Assembly: GCA_902806595.1 (NCBI GenBank)
Contig: CADCXC010000010.1
Location: forward strand, 868,001-932,000
DNA from: Pyrenopolyporus hunteri
Taxonomy: Eukaryota; Ascomycota; Sordariomycetes; Xylariales; Hypoxylaceae
Length of the DNA: 64,000 nt
Reading direction: 5' to 3'
Part shown: one piece after another, positions 36,056 to 48,100 of the stretch
Layout of the letters: each line of letters opens with the position of its first letter
How positions within the stretch are numbered: position 1 is the first letter of the stretch
The notes under the pieces: generated by a model
Databases searched by the model: none
Seen by the model: only the letters and a program-made list of their open reading frames with translations
What the model was told of the DNA's origin: nothing
Made by a program: the position numbers and the translations under genes

Positions 36056-37137
36056 GCGCGTAATCTCGACTTTTTTTTAGGTGGATAATGACGGCTATAA
36101 TGTGGAGTTCAGGATATTGGCATGAAATGTTGAAGCTGTGAGCCTAGTCTACGCATGTAGATAGAAAAGGGCAAACAGGCGGTTCTTTTCCAGTCAACGG
36201 CTACACGGCGTATATGGTAATACTTTGTCTTTTGGGATTCGAAACCGGGGGGAGACGGCGCGGCACTTTCCTACATACTCCTAGAGCACTACATCGCTGG
36301 ATTTGCGGGGGTCCCGAGGCGTTCGACACGTCGAGCCAACGATACCATTACATATAAATGATACGAAAGCTGTTGCTTACCCCGTGGGAACGGCCGCTTC
36401 TTAGTTTCTGCATAGATTTCGAATATTAGATAATACCTGGAAAACTACCATGTTTCTTTTAGTGTTATCCCCACTGGGCTCATCACCCCCGATCCAGTTG
36501 AATCCTTTTTGTGGAAAACTGGATAGTCTGACCGGGCCCCACCATGGGTGGTTGGAAAGACGTAGACGAATCTACGCATTACCGCTTGGAGATATCCTCC
36601 AGAATAAACCCCCAGATGAAAAATAAATACCCAATTCAAGGAAATACTAGAGATGTGGCGAGTTGGATAATACAATCTTACGGAATTATACTCATACTCA
36701 AAAGGTTAGGAATAGTCTAATCAGCACCCGAATCAAAGCAGAAGCAGGAACACAGACAAAGCGGAATAGATTTCAAGAGTTTTCGGGGGGTCGTCTCAAT
36801 ATTGCAACTCTAATGCGAAGAATTTTGCTAACGTGACACCCATACGGTGCGTAACAGGCCAGGTTCAAGCTCTAGCATATCCCCCTTGGACATCCGGATA
36901 GTCTTCAGAATAGAAACAGAAACCACTCGCGTAACCTTGCTGCAGCATTGATGTAAAGCTGACGGCGGGAACGAGCTTTACATATCCCCCTTCCTCACTC
37001 AAGAGGGAGTCCCTTTTTTCCTAATTTCCGTCGTCATCGATTTGCAACCCCCTTTTCAACCCGGTCCTTGCACATCCCCATCTCTCAACTCCTTCCCTCC
37101 CCTCCTCCCCCTCATTCTCCTCACGTCTCCATCCCCC
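36056..37137. other. intergenic region
   Basis: The 3' flank of the DUF7514 gene and of the small Cys-rich gene. A C-rich, T-rich stretch lies near 37030-37137. No coding frame with protein character was seen. Confidence 0.6.
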
Positions 37138-37545
37138 CTAAACCCCCCTACGCCGGCGTCTAGACCCGCGGAACACATCATCCTCCCACTCGGTCTCGGA
37201 GTCCTCGTAGGGGGGGCTCGGGAGGGGGAAGGCGCGCCGGTCGCCGGCGGCGGCGGTCGGCGCGTCGGGCGGCAGGCACACGTCGTCGGCGGCGCGGCGC
37301 GGCCACCACGGGGCCCCGCCCCGGCGCAGCGCCCGGCCGCCCTGCTAGCGCCGCCGCCGCCGCTGCGCCAGGAGCCCGTCGTTCACGAACCGGTGGTACG
37401 CGCAGAAGGGCTGCGCCGTCAGCCGCAGAAGCGGCCGCACGATGCCCCCCGGAGACGTCCGGCAGTCACGCGTCCCGCAGGGAAGGAGGTCTGCCCGGAT
37501 CTCGCAGTTGCAGAAGGCGTAGGTTTCGAAGACTTGGAAACACAT
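37138..37545 (-). CDS. small Cys-rich hypothetical gene with in-frame TAG
   Basis: The frame opens with MCFQVFETYAFCNCEIRADL, a start seen in small fungal proteins of unknown function, and has paired Cys residues (CNC, then PCGTRDC, then PFCAYH). It reaches TAG at 37345-37347 after 66 codons. The same frame then stays open for 68 more codons with equally GC-rich third positions and sensible peptide (APWWPRRAADD, then SPPYEDSETEWEDDVF), ending at TAG 37138. Explanations are a 66-residue protein followed by a GC-rich 3' UTR, a 42-nt intron (GTGAAC to CTAG) that removes the stop, readthrough, a pseudogene, or a sequencing error. A 27-base T run lies 58 bases upstream of the ATG. Confidence 0.45.
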
Positions 37546-37602
37546 CTTGGCTGCCTGGCTGTTTTGGTGGTGTAAGGAAGGTCTTGGAGGTTGGTTGGTA
37601 TG

Positions 37603-37629
37603 TTTTTTTTTTTTTTTTTTTTTTTTTTT
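37603..37629 (+). repeat. poly(T) run, 27 bases
   Basis: 27 T residues (A on the minus strand), just upstream of the small Cys-rich frame on the minus strand. A promoter-type dA:dT tract is a possible role. Confidence 0.9.
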
Positions 37630-40272
37630 AGCTGCGATGGATGGGCTGGTAATGGTTCTGGTGACGGCGTTGGTGGCGCTTGTGTCGGTGTCGCGATGAT
37701 GGAACCTTTTAGTATCTGCGCTGAGGGATTCCCGGAGAAGTCTGAGGAACTTTCAGGAATGATGACACTTCGCCGACTTTCTTGACACTTCCAGTAGGAG
37801 GTTTCTGGGTCTAACCCGCGGAGGCTTGCTTTTGATGATGTGTTAGCATGGAGTCAGGATGCCACAACACTTTACGAGATGAGTATTGAGTGCAGCACAT
37901 ATGAGGAATAGGCCACGCGGTGCAGCGGAGTAAAGGCGATATTGCACGGTCGCTTCAAAGAAGAAGGGAATATAACAGTACGGCAAAAGGACTTGTGACG
38001 AAAAATGCGGAAGCTTACCTCGCGACACAATTTGCGCGAACCAGATCACCACTGTAGGACAGAAGGAGCTGTCTTTGATCGAAGTCTGCTAGGATTCACG
38101 ACGAAATTAATGATAACACGTTCGTGGTTAATTTGAAGACCCATTCAAGCGCTTCGAAAAGACCAGATGCGAAAGGGCTGGTTGTTGTATTGGGCTTGGA
38201 GTCGCGCTTGAGAGTGTAAAGGAGGAAGAAACAAGTGAACCCCGCCGTTGAGATTGTAGTTGGAAGAATAGAATAGAATGTATCTCTCGAGGTACCGCCG
38301 TTTCCTATTTATGTAGCAAACATCTGGTTATCTTTATCGGTCCTCTTCTATGACCACCAGGCAGTCTGCAGTTACAAGAGAGGATGCCTGGGTAACTATG
38401 GTGACGGCTTGAATCCGCTGAGGCCGCGTTAGGTGTCTGCTGAGCGACGCACTTGTCCGCCTAAGGTAGCATACGGCCCAGTAACGTAAAGCTAGGAAGA
38501 TAGGTGGTGATATGAGTCAATACCTAAGGCGGCTGGGATGTGTCCAATGAGTCAACACTCTTGAGGTACCTTGGTATCCGTGATACTTGCTAAGGGCATG
38601 CTCTAACTCCTTTAATCCCCTTTCTCCAGATAAGTATGAATACCTTCGTTATGACAATATTTAAGCTGGTCAATATTGTTAAACACAAATCCCTATCTTT
38701 TCCTCTTCTTGCTGAAAGCTAAGGAATGTAGCCCTAACCAGCCGTTAGCCCTAGCCATGCTACCTCCCAACGAACAGTCAAGTGAGCCTCCTCTGTAGTA
38801 CGTTTATGTGACAAAGGGGTTAGGTAGGTACCCACCCAGCAAGTTCTCAGACGTGAGCCAATTCACTCCATGATACAGATAACTAACCCAATATGAACTT
38901 GACGCTATGTAGGTTTAGGAGGGCATCCGTCCCATAGTAGTAAATTACGCGTAAAGAACCGATATCGAATTTCGTAACCCAATGTTACCCCTATATCGGA
39001 TTAGAGCGGAAATACACCTCAAGGAACACCCCCACTGCCAGCTCTTAAGCTCTTCATCCAATCTACTGCCACGTATTTGCAAGTCAACTTGATCTCCTTG
39101 CCACTGGCCACTATATACGCGCCGGGGATCTCACCGTTAGAAATCTACGTCTCGCTGCAATAGCATAGAAATATATCCTCGTCGAGTTCAGCTCAGCAGG
39201 TAGCTGGAAAACGTGAGTAGCGTTCCGGACGAGCTACCATGGCCCTAGATGTTGCTCATAGACGCTCTATTTTGGCCGAAGACCCGGAGCCTCGATCATC
39301 GAGGACGTGGTAGCATCGAGTTAAACCGTTCTCGCCTTCCCACTCGTCAACGATTCTTAGCGTGTCCCGGTATCCAGGCCCATTTCTCGCGTCACACGCG
39401 GTTCCCTCGGTAATTCGAGAACGTTCAAGTTCCTACACATCCACTGTAGGACTACGTGCTTGGTGTCAATCTAAGAGAGTGGGTACGTCAATGGCCACGG
39501 CGGATTCAGTTAACTTTCTTTTCTCGAGTAGTTACAAGGTCTTCGGCATGGCAGTCCGAGTTTCGGTGGGTAATAGTATCGGCGGCGACGATGAAGAGGA
39601 TGATCCTTGACTTTTGCCATCCTGTCCTAGAGCATCCAGCCCCATCAGTGACTCCGCGTCGGTATCTCACCTATTATTTCTATGAAAGTTTCTGACAGAG
39701 CTTCTAGGGTATGCCCTACTGCCAATACCCACGAGACATTCGAAGCACGAAGCTATATTCCGGGCGTATCATCGCTAGGAAATGCTCGACGCTGAGAGCT
39801 AGAACTAGGACTTATTTTCCTGAGAGGAAGAATCGCCTGTGAGGCCAAAGCTGAGTGGTAATGTTATGATCTATTTTTAGACTCACTCCGCTCGAGCTGA
39901 ACACACTGACCGCCATGCAGGACACCATAGATCCTTGAGGCAATCCGCCCGCCGATCTGGGGATCGGCACACCTGATAATATTATGCTTATCAGATCTTC
40001 TATATTACATATTTTATCCCGTTGTCTCAGCAGGGGGACCTCTTCACCAATCAGTGCTTGGCACTCGCCGCATTCGAGAATGGAAATTTACTAGCCTACT
40101 TATCGCCAAGGCGGATAGGGGGTTGCTTTATAAATCAGGTTTTTCTTCATGGTGACTTAATGATTTAACTTTAGATCTAGAAATCTAGCGTTCTCATATA
40201 TCGTTGACCGGTGAGTATAATCACTCGTAACCGCCCGGGTTACTGTCTAATACCAAATGATGATCCATCCAA

Positions 40273-40319
40273 GGGTTAGGGTTGGGGTTGGGGTTCGGGT
40301 TAAGGTTAGGGTTAGGGTC
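40273..40319 (+). repeat. second interstitial telomere-like tract
   Basis: GGGTTAGGGTTGGGGTTGG, then GGTTCGGGTTAAGG and two further GGGTTA-type units. More degenerate than the tract at 361-420, same strand orientation, and it shares its GGGTTGGGGTTGG variant units. Confidence 0.75.
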
Positions 40320-40609
40320 ATGAGAAGAATCGTATGATCATAACGCCATCTATATTGTAGGTTTCCAAGCAGCTCCCTTTCCTTTCCCTATCGTACACTG
40401 ATAACTCCCTCCGAATATCGGGCATGAAGCATGACTAATGTCGCTTCATACCCGGTCTCAAGCCCTTGCGCGAAAAGTAGGCATTTTCGTACTATTGTCA
40501 TGAGTTAGCAGTCCCTTATTCAATGGAGAAACAGGCTAGCTTGAAAAATATGTATCCTCTTTAAGACGGTGGTTTATCAAGGGGAAGACGGTGTATGAAG
40601 GCTGTGCTA

Positions 40610-41029
40610 TTAATCCAAACTAGACACGGTAGTAAATTGTTTCTCGAGGTTACCAACCTGTTTGCCAAAGTCCTTGAGGGCGTCGCCGACAGCGCCGAGG
40701 TGGGGGTGATTATGATGCACCTTCGTCGCTTTCGACGGCTCCGGCTTGACATGCTTGCACCCACGTTCCTTGCTTATCGGTGGCCGAGACCGCTGGACGG
40801 CTAGTAAGGGCACCAAGGTATCAACCGACTCAGCGCTTATAGACCAGGTGTCCGAGAGATCAACAGACTGGGTATCTTCTTTTTGATATTGATTGGATTG
40901 AGCCTTCTTGTCCTGTGCAATCTGGCAGGATTGGTTTTGCTCGGATTGCTTGGACTGCTGAGCGTCTAGTCGTTGAGGACCCTTGCGGCCTTGGCCCTGA
41001 TTATCGCTATCCGGTCCCTTGGACGACAT
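40610..41029 (-). CDS. small Gln/Ser-rich hypothetical protein
   Basis: Open frame of 139 codons beginning MSSKGPDSDNQGQGRKGPQR, rich in Gln, Ser and Lys, ending with a more ordered, amphipathic segment (HLGAVGDALKDFGKQVGNLE). Codon use and the charged C-terminal helix look coding. A GTTGGT donor after GKQ could add another exon, but no convincing acceptor or continuation was found. I do not recognise a family. It could be a small stress-type protein or a spurious frame. Confidence 0.4.
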   Translation of the reverse strand: MSSKGPDSDNQGQGRKGPQRLDAQQSKQSEQNQSCQIAQDKKAQSNQYQKEDTQSVDLSDTWSISAESVDTLVPLLAVQRSRPPISKERGCKHVKPEPSKATKVHHNHPHLGAVGDALKDFGKQVGNLEKQFTTVSSLD

Positions 41030-42091
41030 ATTGAGACGACGAAGGCTTGAAAGGAATTGACTGATTTATTGGTCACGAATGACGATGAGTATCAATAGCT
41101 ATATTAAGAGACCCGAGTATGCAGCTGTAAAAGTTACGGTAAATAAAGTTGGACCATGTCGTGTGAGGTAACTGTTAAGGGGAAGATGGTGGGGGGCTGG
41201 GTAGGCTCTTAAAAGGCGTAGGCGTTCAATTTAGAGTTCCGTTCATGACTGCCGGGCTAGAAATTGAGGTATTAACAATTTGGCATCGACACGATGTTTG
41301 CTTTTCCTCTACTCTGACAAGTAGCACGGTTGCGCGAGGTTGAATAACCTGTGTTGTCCAGCAAATGGCCAGATGGCCTGTGTGCATGGCCACCTACATA
41401 TCCCACTACGCTGCCAATTAGTAGTACCTAAGCAATTCACACCAATATTACAGCGGCTTTAATGGATGAGCGAGCCGTGTGGTAGCCTCACTGGATTACC
41501 TCGTACAGGACTCTGTCAAGATATTTTCTTTGCAAGTCCGAGAAGCTGTCGTATCGGTTTTGAACCTACATAGCAATTTGGCCGTCTCTACCACCCGTTC
41601 TCGAACAACAAATTAACAAGTTACGCCCGAAAAGAACAGTATGCGATCATGTCCGAGGCAATTAGTGATCAACTGACTAAAGGGGGCAAATCCTATTGGA
41701 TAAAGCCAAAATACAACAGTCTAGATTACTCATAATAGGTATACACAGTTAAGATCCTCAGATATAATGACATTCTACGACATATCCTTCTTTTATGTTT
41801 TATCTAACCAGTATCTCAACCTTGTATTCATATTCTATAATATGATTCAGCAGATAGAATGTCAATCATTATATTGTCATGATTTTGGAATATTCAAATA
41901 ATCGTATTTTATTTCACTACCCCCTATACACCTAATTAGGTTCAATGGAATACCCTCTTTCATAACCATAGTGGCCCCTCCATAGTACTTATTTGGATAT
42001 GGTATACGAGTACAAGGTGATTTCCCATTCATACCCAATAAAAAGTTACTATTCAAACGAGAGACCCGAAGCGTTCGCGACTCCGGGTGTT
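41030..42091. other. intergenic region
   Basis: AT-rich toward 41700-41900. The minus-strand frame near 41877-42095, overlapping the end of the glycosyltransferase gene, starts only at a TTG codon and lacks support. No gene seen. Confidence 0.6.
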
Positions 42092-43435
42092 TCAAGCACT
42101 TTCTCTATTAGCCCATGACTCGGTGGACAGAGTGGCCCATGAATAGAAATCGGATATAAGATACAGGTTGTCTGCAATCATAGCAGCCCAAATCTTTGGG
42201 CCACAGTATGGGAACCGCCTGTAGAATTTGTAGAGGCTGGAAACCCAGTTGTAGAGGACGTAGAGAAGTAAAGAAAGGGCTGTCCGAGGGTGATCTCGCC
42301 ACATACAATACCAGAGATACGCTCGAACGACGGTAAATATTGGATTGATCATACCGCCGACCATCTTTCGCGTAAAGTAAGGAACTGTTCTTCTCATTAG
42401 CCTATACCCGGGCTCGTAGAGAAGGCACGTAAGCCTCAGCCTCAACCCGTTACGATACCACCTTTGGCTTTGAAATGCAAAGCGTTTGTCAGTCATCAAC
42501 GATGTGAGCACCTGAGCTTCGGGGGTAAGTTGTATTCCAATCTTCCACTGCTTCATCGGGACGGAAGACATGCCGCGGTGGGGGAGAAGGTGTTGGAAGA
42601 GGATGTAGCGTGTAATGAACCCATCGTCGCCAGTATTCTGCGCCACCCCATCCCACATGTCGTGGGTGAAGAGAAATTGGAAGTAAGGGTCCCTCACTAT
42701 CTCAGCGCGGAGTAACATCGTAAGTCCCGACACCGTGAAGTTCGTTGAACCGTCAGCAGCGAAGAAGGCCGCCATGCCGGGTTCTCGCTTCTGCCGAATT
42801 CTGAGAGCGGCAACCTCCCAGCTGGTGATCACTTTAGAATTCTGACGCTCTTCTGGGACATACGACCCAATAGGACCGCCGACTATGCCGACGTCGTCTT
42901 TCTGGAACGGGGCTAGGAGGTGTATTAGTGTCTGAGGGTTTGTCCAGAGAGCATCGTCGTCGACAAATGCGATAATTGAGCCCTTAGCTTCGCTAATACC
43001 GAGACAAAGCTGACGGCGTTTGTTGGCTCGCCGAACCGTGAGAATCTTGACTTGCGCTTTACTTTCTACTATCTCTTGGCTAACAGCAGGCTCCGACTCG
43101 ATAGTTTCTCGTAGCCGGACCGCGTCGCCTTCGAGAGTAACAAATATTAACTCATGGGGACGGTTTCTGAGCCACGATATGATATTATTAGGGAGATTTT
43201 CGTCCCAGTTGACGGTAGGTACGACAATAGAGACGTTGGACGGACGATATCGAACCTCACTCACTGGAGGGAGCGGAAAGGGTTTGTATTGCCGTGCCTT
43301 GTTCGCACTATGCCAGCCGTCGACGTAGTCCCATAAGTACAGGCCGAGGAAGAGGGAGAGTTCTAATTCTTGAGTCGACACTATTCCTCCAAGGCTATTT
43401 AAGGAATCCATAATACCATCCATTTTGCGCATCAT
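42092..43435 (-). CDS. family 2 glycosyltransferase, polysaccharide synthase-like
   Basis: Single exon, 447 residues. A processive-type GT2 enzyme with the family's catalytic landmarks: SIVVPTVNWDENL at the nucleotide-sugar binding strand, a D-x-D site in FVDDDALW (158-161), GDDG (269-272) where the catalytic acid lies, and QSQRW (322-326), the Q-x-x-R-W acceptor and product motif. Membrane segments lie at the N-terminus (LFLGLYLWDYV) and after the catalytic part (about 350-430). This resembles fungal Cps1/hyaluronan-synthase-like proteins, which polymerise UDP-sugars at the plasma membrane; the sugar is unknown. No neighbouring pathway gene. Confidence 0.88.
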   Translation of the reverse strand: MMRKMDGIMDSLNSLGGIVSTQELELSLFLGLYLWDYVDGWHSANKARQYKPFPLPPVSEVRYRPSNVSIVVPTVNWDENLPNNIISWLRNRPHELIFVTLEGDAVRLRETIESEPAVSQEIVESKAQVKILTVRRANKRRQLCLGISEAKGSIIAFVDDDALWTNPQTLIHLLAPFQKDDVGIVGGPIGSYVPEERQNSKVITSWEVAALRIRQKREPGMAAFFAADGSTNFTVSGLTMLLRAEIVRDPYFQFLFTHDMWDGVAQNTGDDGFITRYILFQHLLPHRGMSSVPMKQWKIGIQLTPEAQVLTSLMTDKRFAFQSQRWYRNGLRLRLTCLLYEPGYRLMRRTVPYFTRKMVGGMINPIFTVVRAYLWYCMWRDHPRTALSLLLYVLYNWVSSLYKFYRRFPYCGPKIWAAMIADNLYLISDFYSWATLSTESWANRESA

Positions 43436-45149
43436 TTTTAAAATTTCGTATCCGCATGATGGAAGGATGTGCGAGGATGTTATATAGTAAATTCAAGGAG
43501 TTTAACGGAAGATATTGATTTCAAACAAGCGCAGCGTATCATCACACCTAACAAAGGTATAAAGCTAATGGTAGTGAGATAGTGTTAAGTCACGGCTACA
43601 AATATGAGGTCACTCAGATGATGTGCTGCCACGAATAGATCTGTACCTAGCATGATAAAGACGTTATTAGTCACCTCGTCTGATAGCTCGAGCCTTCCCG
43701 GGGGGTTGGATGGTTCGACGTGAAAGCGACTCCTTGCCGAGAACGATAGGAATTAGTGACTACCTTAGTTAAGGTAAGTTGATAACTAACACCTACTTCG
43801 TGTACCCGTGAGGCAGGTAGTTGATCCTTATGGCGGGATCCCGTCCCAATTCGAATCTGCGTCTACCTAGCTATGGTGCCTATCTAGGTAAGCGCAAGAA
43901 CGTCTTTTCCTAGGTACGGTTCGAGTACGTTTTTCGCTAGGCCTGGCCTACAGGATATATACATGGCACCTAGCATAATATTTAAGCGGCATTCATTTTC
44001 TACTTGTACTCTGCAGATTAGACGACTTGGGATTATGACTTACCTTAATGGCCCATATGTCTACGGGGTAGTTATCCATCATTAACGCACATAAGCCGCT
44101 TGTACCTGATTCGCGATCATATATTGACACCGAATATGACTCTGAACATTGCCTACCTATCTATTGCTTACCTGGTGCCGCCTAGGTCCTACACAACAGA
44201 AATGAGCAAGAGCATTAGTTATTTTCAAGCAGTATGCTACCTACAATGGACGCGACAACAATGATTTTGTTTTTGGCGTAATGCCTATAAGGGGTACTAT
44301 GCTCTTAGGCGGGTAATTACATAAGCTACTGCCGAGTATGTAGTTTGGCGCTCTGGACGGAAGACCTCCGTTAACTTGGAAGTCACTCCCTAGGTAATAA
44401 CCCTCTGACGTGTATGGTGGTAAATATTTTGGAAAGCGTTGCGCGGTGTGTGCGTGCTAGGGAAGGAGATATATATCGAAAGAGAAATCGCGCCCCACCA
44501 ACGTTGGAAAGCGCATTGCACGTAAATACCAGATTTTAAGAATTGGATTTGACGGTAGAAAGAGCGCCTTACAGGAAGGGGTGGTTTTAGGAAAGACGCA
44601 CCGTATTGGAGAGGAAAGAGGGGCGTGTGCGCATCCTGAAAAGGAAGGCCCACTTAGCCGCAACTTCTGTAAATATACCGAGAGCTTGGGCCCCACCATT
44701 CTGGCAGGTAAACATAAATTCCTCCCGTCTGTTTCCTCCGTCCACTCTCCTCCACTGCTACAACAACAGAAGCCCATACACAACTTCTACACTCATGACA
44801 ACTTCTGTCAATCAGCTACTTCCAAACGCTTTTGCGAATAAACAATTCTGCTTCATTGCAAATTCTCTATTGAATCCACTGTTGATTCATAGTCTATTTA
44901 TCGCTCCTACTTTGAACTTCGTCACTGCTAGGACGCGTTTTCCCTCGGTAACATACTGCGCAGCAACGCCTGCAGCTTCACCTTCTCATATCTTCCTTCA
45001 AACCTCGCCATTAAACTACTCACTTCTATTTACGCGCTTCTCAACGCGTCTATTGATGCTCCGCATCACTATACCACCCTAGTTGGTACCTTTACTTCTA
45101 ACTTACTTTCCGATTCCATCCCCGTCGCGTTTGACGCGCTAAGGGTCTC
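43436..45149. other. intergenic region between divergent genes
   Basis: It holds the promoters of the glycosyltransferase and spindle pole genes. TAGG/CCTA micro-repeats lie near 43862-43892. A pyrimidine-rich stretch at about 44700-45140 is probably the 5' UTR of the spindle pole gene; the 158-codon frame inside it has no protein character. Confidence 0.6.
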
Positions 45150-48100
45150 ATGGAGTCGAGATCGAGTAGATATCAGTCACGCATCCTTAGGGAGATGCAT
45201 CAAAATACCGAGAATCCTTTCAACTCACCACCATCATCTACCGGTTCCCACGGCACCATCACACTCACCTCTAACATAACCGGCCCCCAAGCCGAGTCCA
45301 CGCGACGGGTGGACGACCTTTCTATCAAGCTCCCAAGCCAAGCTGCCATGCGCGGTGCTAAGGCCCCGCAAGCAACTGCTTTGAACATCAACACCTCAGT
45401 ATTAGGACGAACTTTCCCTGAGTGGAGCCGCTGGAATCCTAATACGCCTGGAGACGAGAATATGTGGGATAGCGACGACCTCCCACTTCCCGATGGGAAG
45501 GAGAATGTTACCCCTTTGGGAAGCCCTAACTCTTCGGTGGTCGCTACCCCTAGAGCGGAAGATTCCGACAGAGATAAGGTTAGTAAACACTTTTTGAATC
45601 ATGCTCGAGATATGTCTGTCATGCTACAAGAGCCGCACGCACTATGGGAGAGGACCGAAGAGCAGGAACTTGCCCTTACTCAGAAAGCCGATAAGGCGGT
45701 TGAGGAAGCTTTGCGGGCTGAGCGCGCCGCGCGCGAATTGCGAAGGAGCAACCGATTTCTTTAGGCGAGAGATCCTCCTATCACTATCCTCAAAACTGCG
45801 GTCAATCATTCACCTCCGAGCGAGATTCCCCCTAGCATTAGCCCTTCGATAGAAGATGACCTGCCCGATGGCCAGAGTACTCCCTACCTTCTCCCGCGAT
45901 TTCGTCGCGCAGAAGCTCCCCCTGCTGCCGAACGCGGTGGCCGTGTGTCTCGTTTTGATGATTCTCTTTCTGTTTTACGTTCCTGTATGCGAGGACGAGC
46001 CGTGCCGGAATCTCGCTCCCGCCAGTCGTCTGTTCATTTCGAAGACGACGAGTCTGACTCAATGTCTAATGTTGTGTCTGTCGCACTCCATTTCGAAGCT
46101 AGGTGCTAACCTTTTGACCTTCAGGCCGAGACGGCAAAAGCTGTAAATGCCACAAGAGATCGACGATCAGTATCAGATCGAAGCCCGCTCAGGACACGAG
46201 CTCAGATGCAACCGCGGGTCCAGACCGAGTCTGAATGCTCCTTTGATCTCGCTGAGCCATTGGCCCAGCAGAACCAAGAAGAACAGGGAGGCCGCGCATA
46301 CATGCCAGTATCCAACGCCGCAAAAAGGTCCAAGCCTCGACGTGGCAACGTCACAGCTCTCCTTGAGACGCTCAAGACGGCTCAGACTAAACAGGCCGAA
46401 TCCAAGGATCACTCAGCCAAACAGGTCTCCCCGAAATCACAAGTCCCATCACAGCCACAGAATGTCTCTAAAATATACATGGAGCGACAATCGGTAATGG
46501 ATAGCATGGCGAGTCCTACAACGCATAATCAGACCGCTCGCTCTTTCTTCTTGCCAAACCTTTCGTACATGAACGACTTCCTTTCTGGGGCTCTAAAACT
46601 ATCGTCCCTCCGAAACGGCATGCCCATCTTCGTCAGGCATGGCAAGGTTCATGATCGCGAGTCGATGGCCTTTCCGGACCATCATGCTGACGTCGAAGCT
46701 CTCTCGATCCCCGAAGAAGAGGAGCAGATTTTCGTGTCCTTGGATAAGATCAAGGACGAAGTTTACGCCTTGAAAGAGCATGATGAGATGATCTCACGGC
46801 AGGCGGAACAACTTCAAGACGAAGTCGAAGAACTTCATATCCAGGTTGCGAAGTATAAATCTCGCAAGGATAGTGCTATGGGTTCCGACTCGGAGAGTTC
46901 GATCATAGATCACCTAAGTGCGCAAAAGAATCGTAGGTTCATTGTTCCCCTTTGTTCAATACGCCGACTAACAGTTGCATTAGAGTTAGAAGAGCAGGTT
47001 AGCTCTCTCCAGGCGCGTTTGGACAAAGCGAATCGTAAGATTAGCATAAACGAGATTCATACCGAATCGTATATTGCCGAGCGCGACGAGGCTCTCAAGA
47101 CGTCGTCCGAGCACTTGGACAAGATCAAACAACTTCAGGCCGAGCTCGATGCGACCCGCAGGCAATTCGAGTCTTCGCGCAACGACAACACTCAGAACAA
47201 TAACGCGCTAGAGATAGAGAACAACTCGCTCCGCAAGGATAACAACTCGATCCGACAACGTTGGAAATCCTTGCTCGAGGAGAATCGGTCGCTCCGTGAA
47301 CACAATAGTGATGTGTCTCAGCAGAACACAGAGCTGGAGCATGACCTCAAAGTTACCAAAACGCAGCTCGATTCGACCAAGGTCGAATTCGAGAATCTTC
47401 AACGCGAGTATCAGCTGCTTCTGGAGGAGAAAGCCGTACTCAAACAAGACAATCTCAGTCTTGAGCGCCACAACGATAAATTTTTCAACGACAACAAGGT
47501 TCTGAAGCAACAGAACTCTCTGCTTGATCGTCGAACCCATGATCTCCAGGATGATGTCGCTCGGCTTCAGAAATTGCTTGACGCCACCGACGCTGAGACT
47601 GGCCCCATGTCTGCCGACTTCAAGGATATTAAGTACCGACTTGAGGTGCAGATTCGCAAGCTTACGAAGGAGAACGCAGAACTCCAGCAGAAGGCCATTG
47701 ATGTGCAAGCCGAATTTTCATCTCAACGCGCCACTCTCGAGCAAGAAAAACGGCGGCTTACTGTTGTAAATGAACGACTGAAGGGGCAGCTCGACCACAT
47801 TAGCGACCGATTTGAACAAATTGTGAAGGAGAGCAAGGAGGAAGCTGCCCTATACGAGGAGCAGCAAGCCGCCCTCACGCAGCAGTTAGAGCTCATCGCC
47901 GACAAGGAGTCAGCCTTAGCGGATAAGTTGAGAAAGAGCGCCGATCAGGAAGCTGTTCTACAATCCGAACTCGACCGAAGGACGGACGCTATTAACGAGG
48001 CTCGCCAGATTACTCAGGAAATCAAGGATTTCATGAACTCTGTAAGCAAGAAGAAGCAGATGAAGATGGCACGCATTGTTGAACCAAAGGGCAAGTCGAC

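Larger units (their letters stand above)
37546..40609. other. long intergenic region
   Basis: It contains a T run (37603-37629), a probable 5' UTR of the small Cys-rich gene, a telomere-like tract near 40.3 kb and AT-rich filler. A plus-strand frame near 39362-39610 with SRYPGPFLAS recalls a P450 hinge but nothing else of a P450 follows. No gene called. Confidence 0.55.

Noticed and set aside
37042..37575. 177-codon plus-strand frame in a GC-rich stretch
   Set aside because: Opposite strand of the small Cys-rich frame; Pro/Arg/Ala-rich shadow.
39362..39610. Frame with SRYPGPFLAS, like a P450 hinge
   Set aside because: No anchor before it and no further P450 motif after it in any frame; a chance match is likelier.
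44606..45082. 158-codon frame upstream of the spindle pole gene
   Set aside because: Pyrimidine-rich 5' UTR-like sequence encoding a Ser/Thr/Leu/Pro-rich peptide with no domain.
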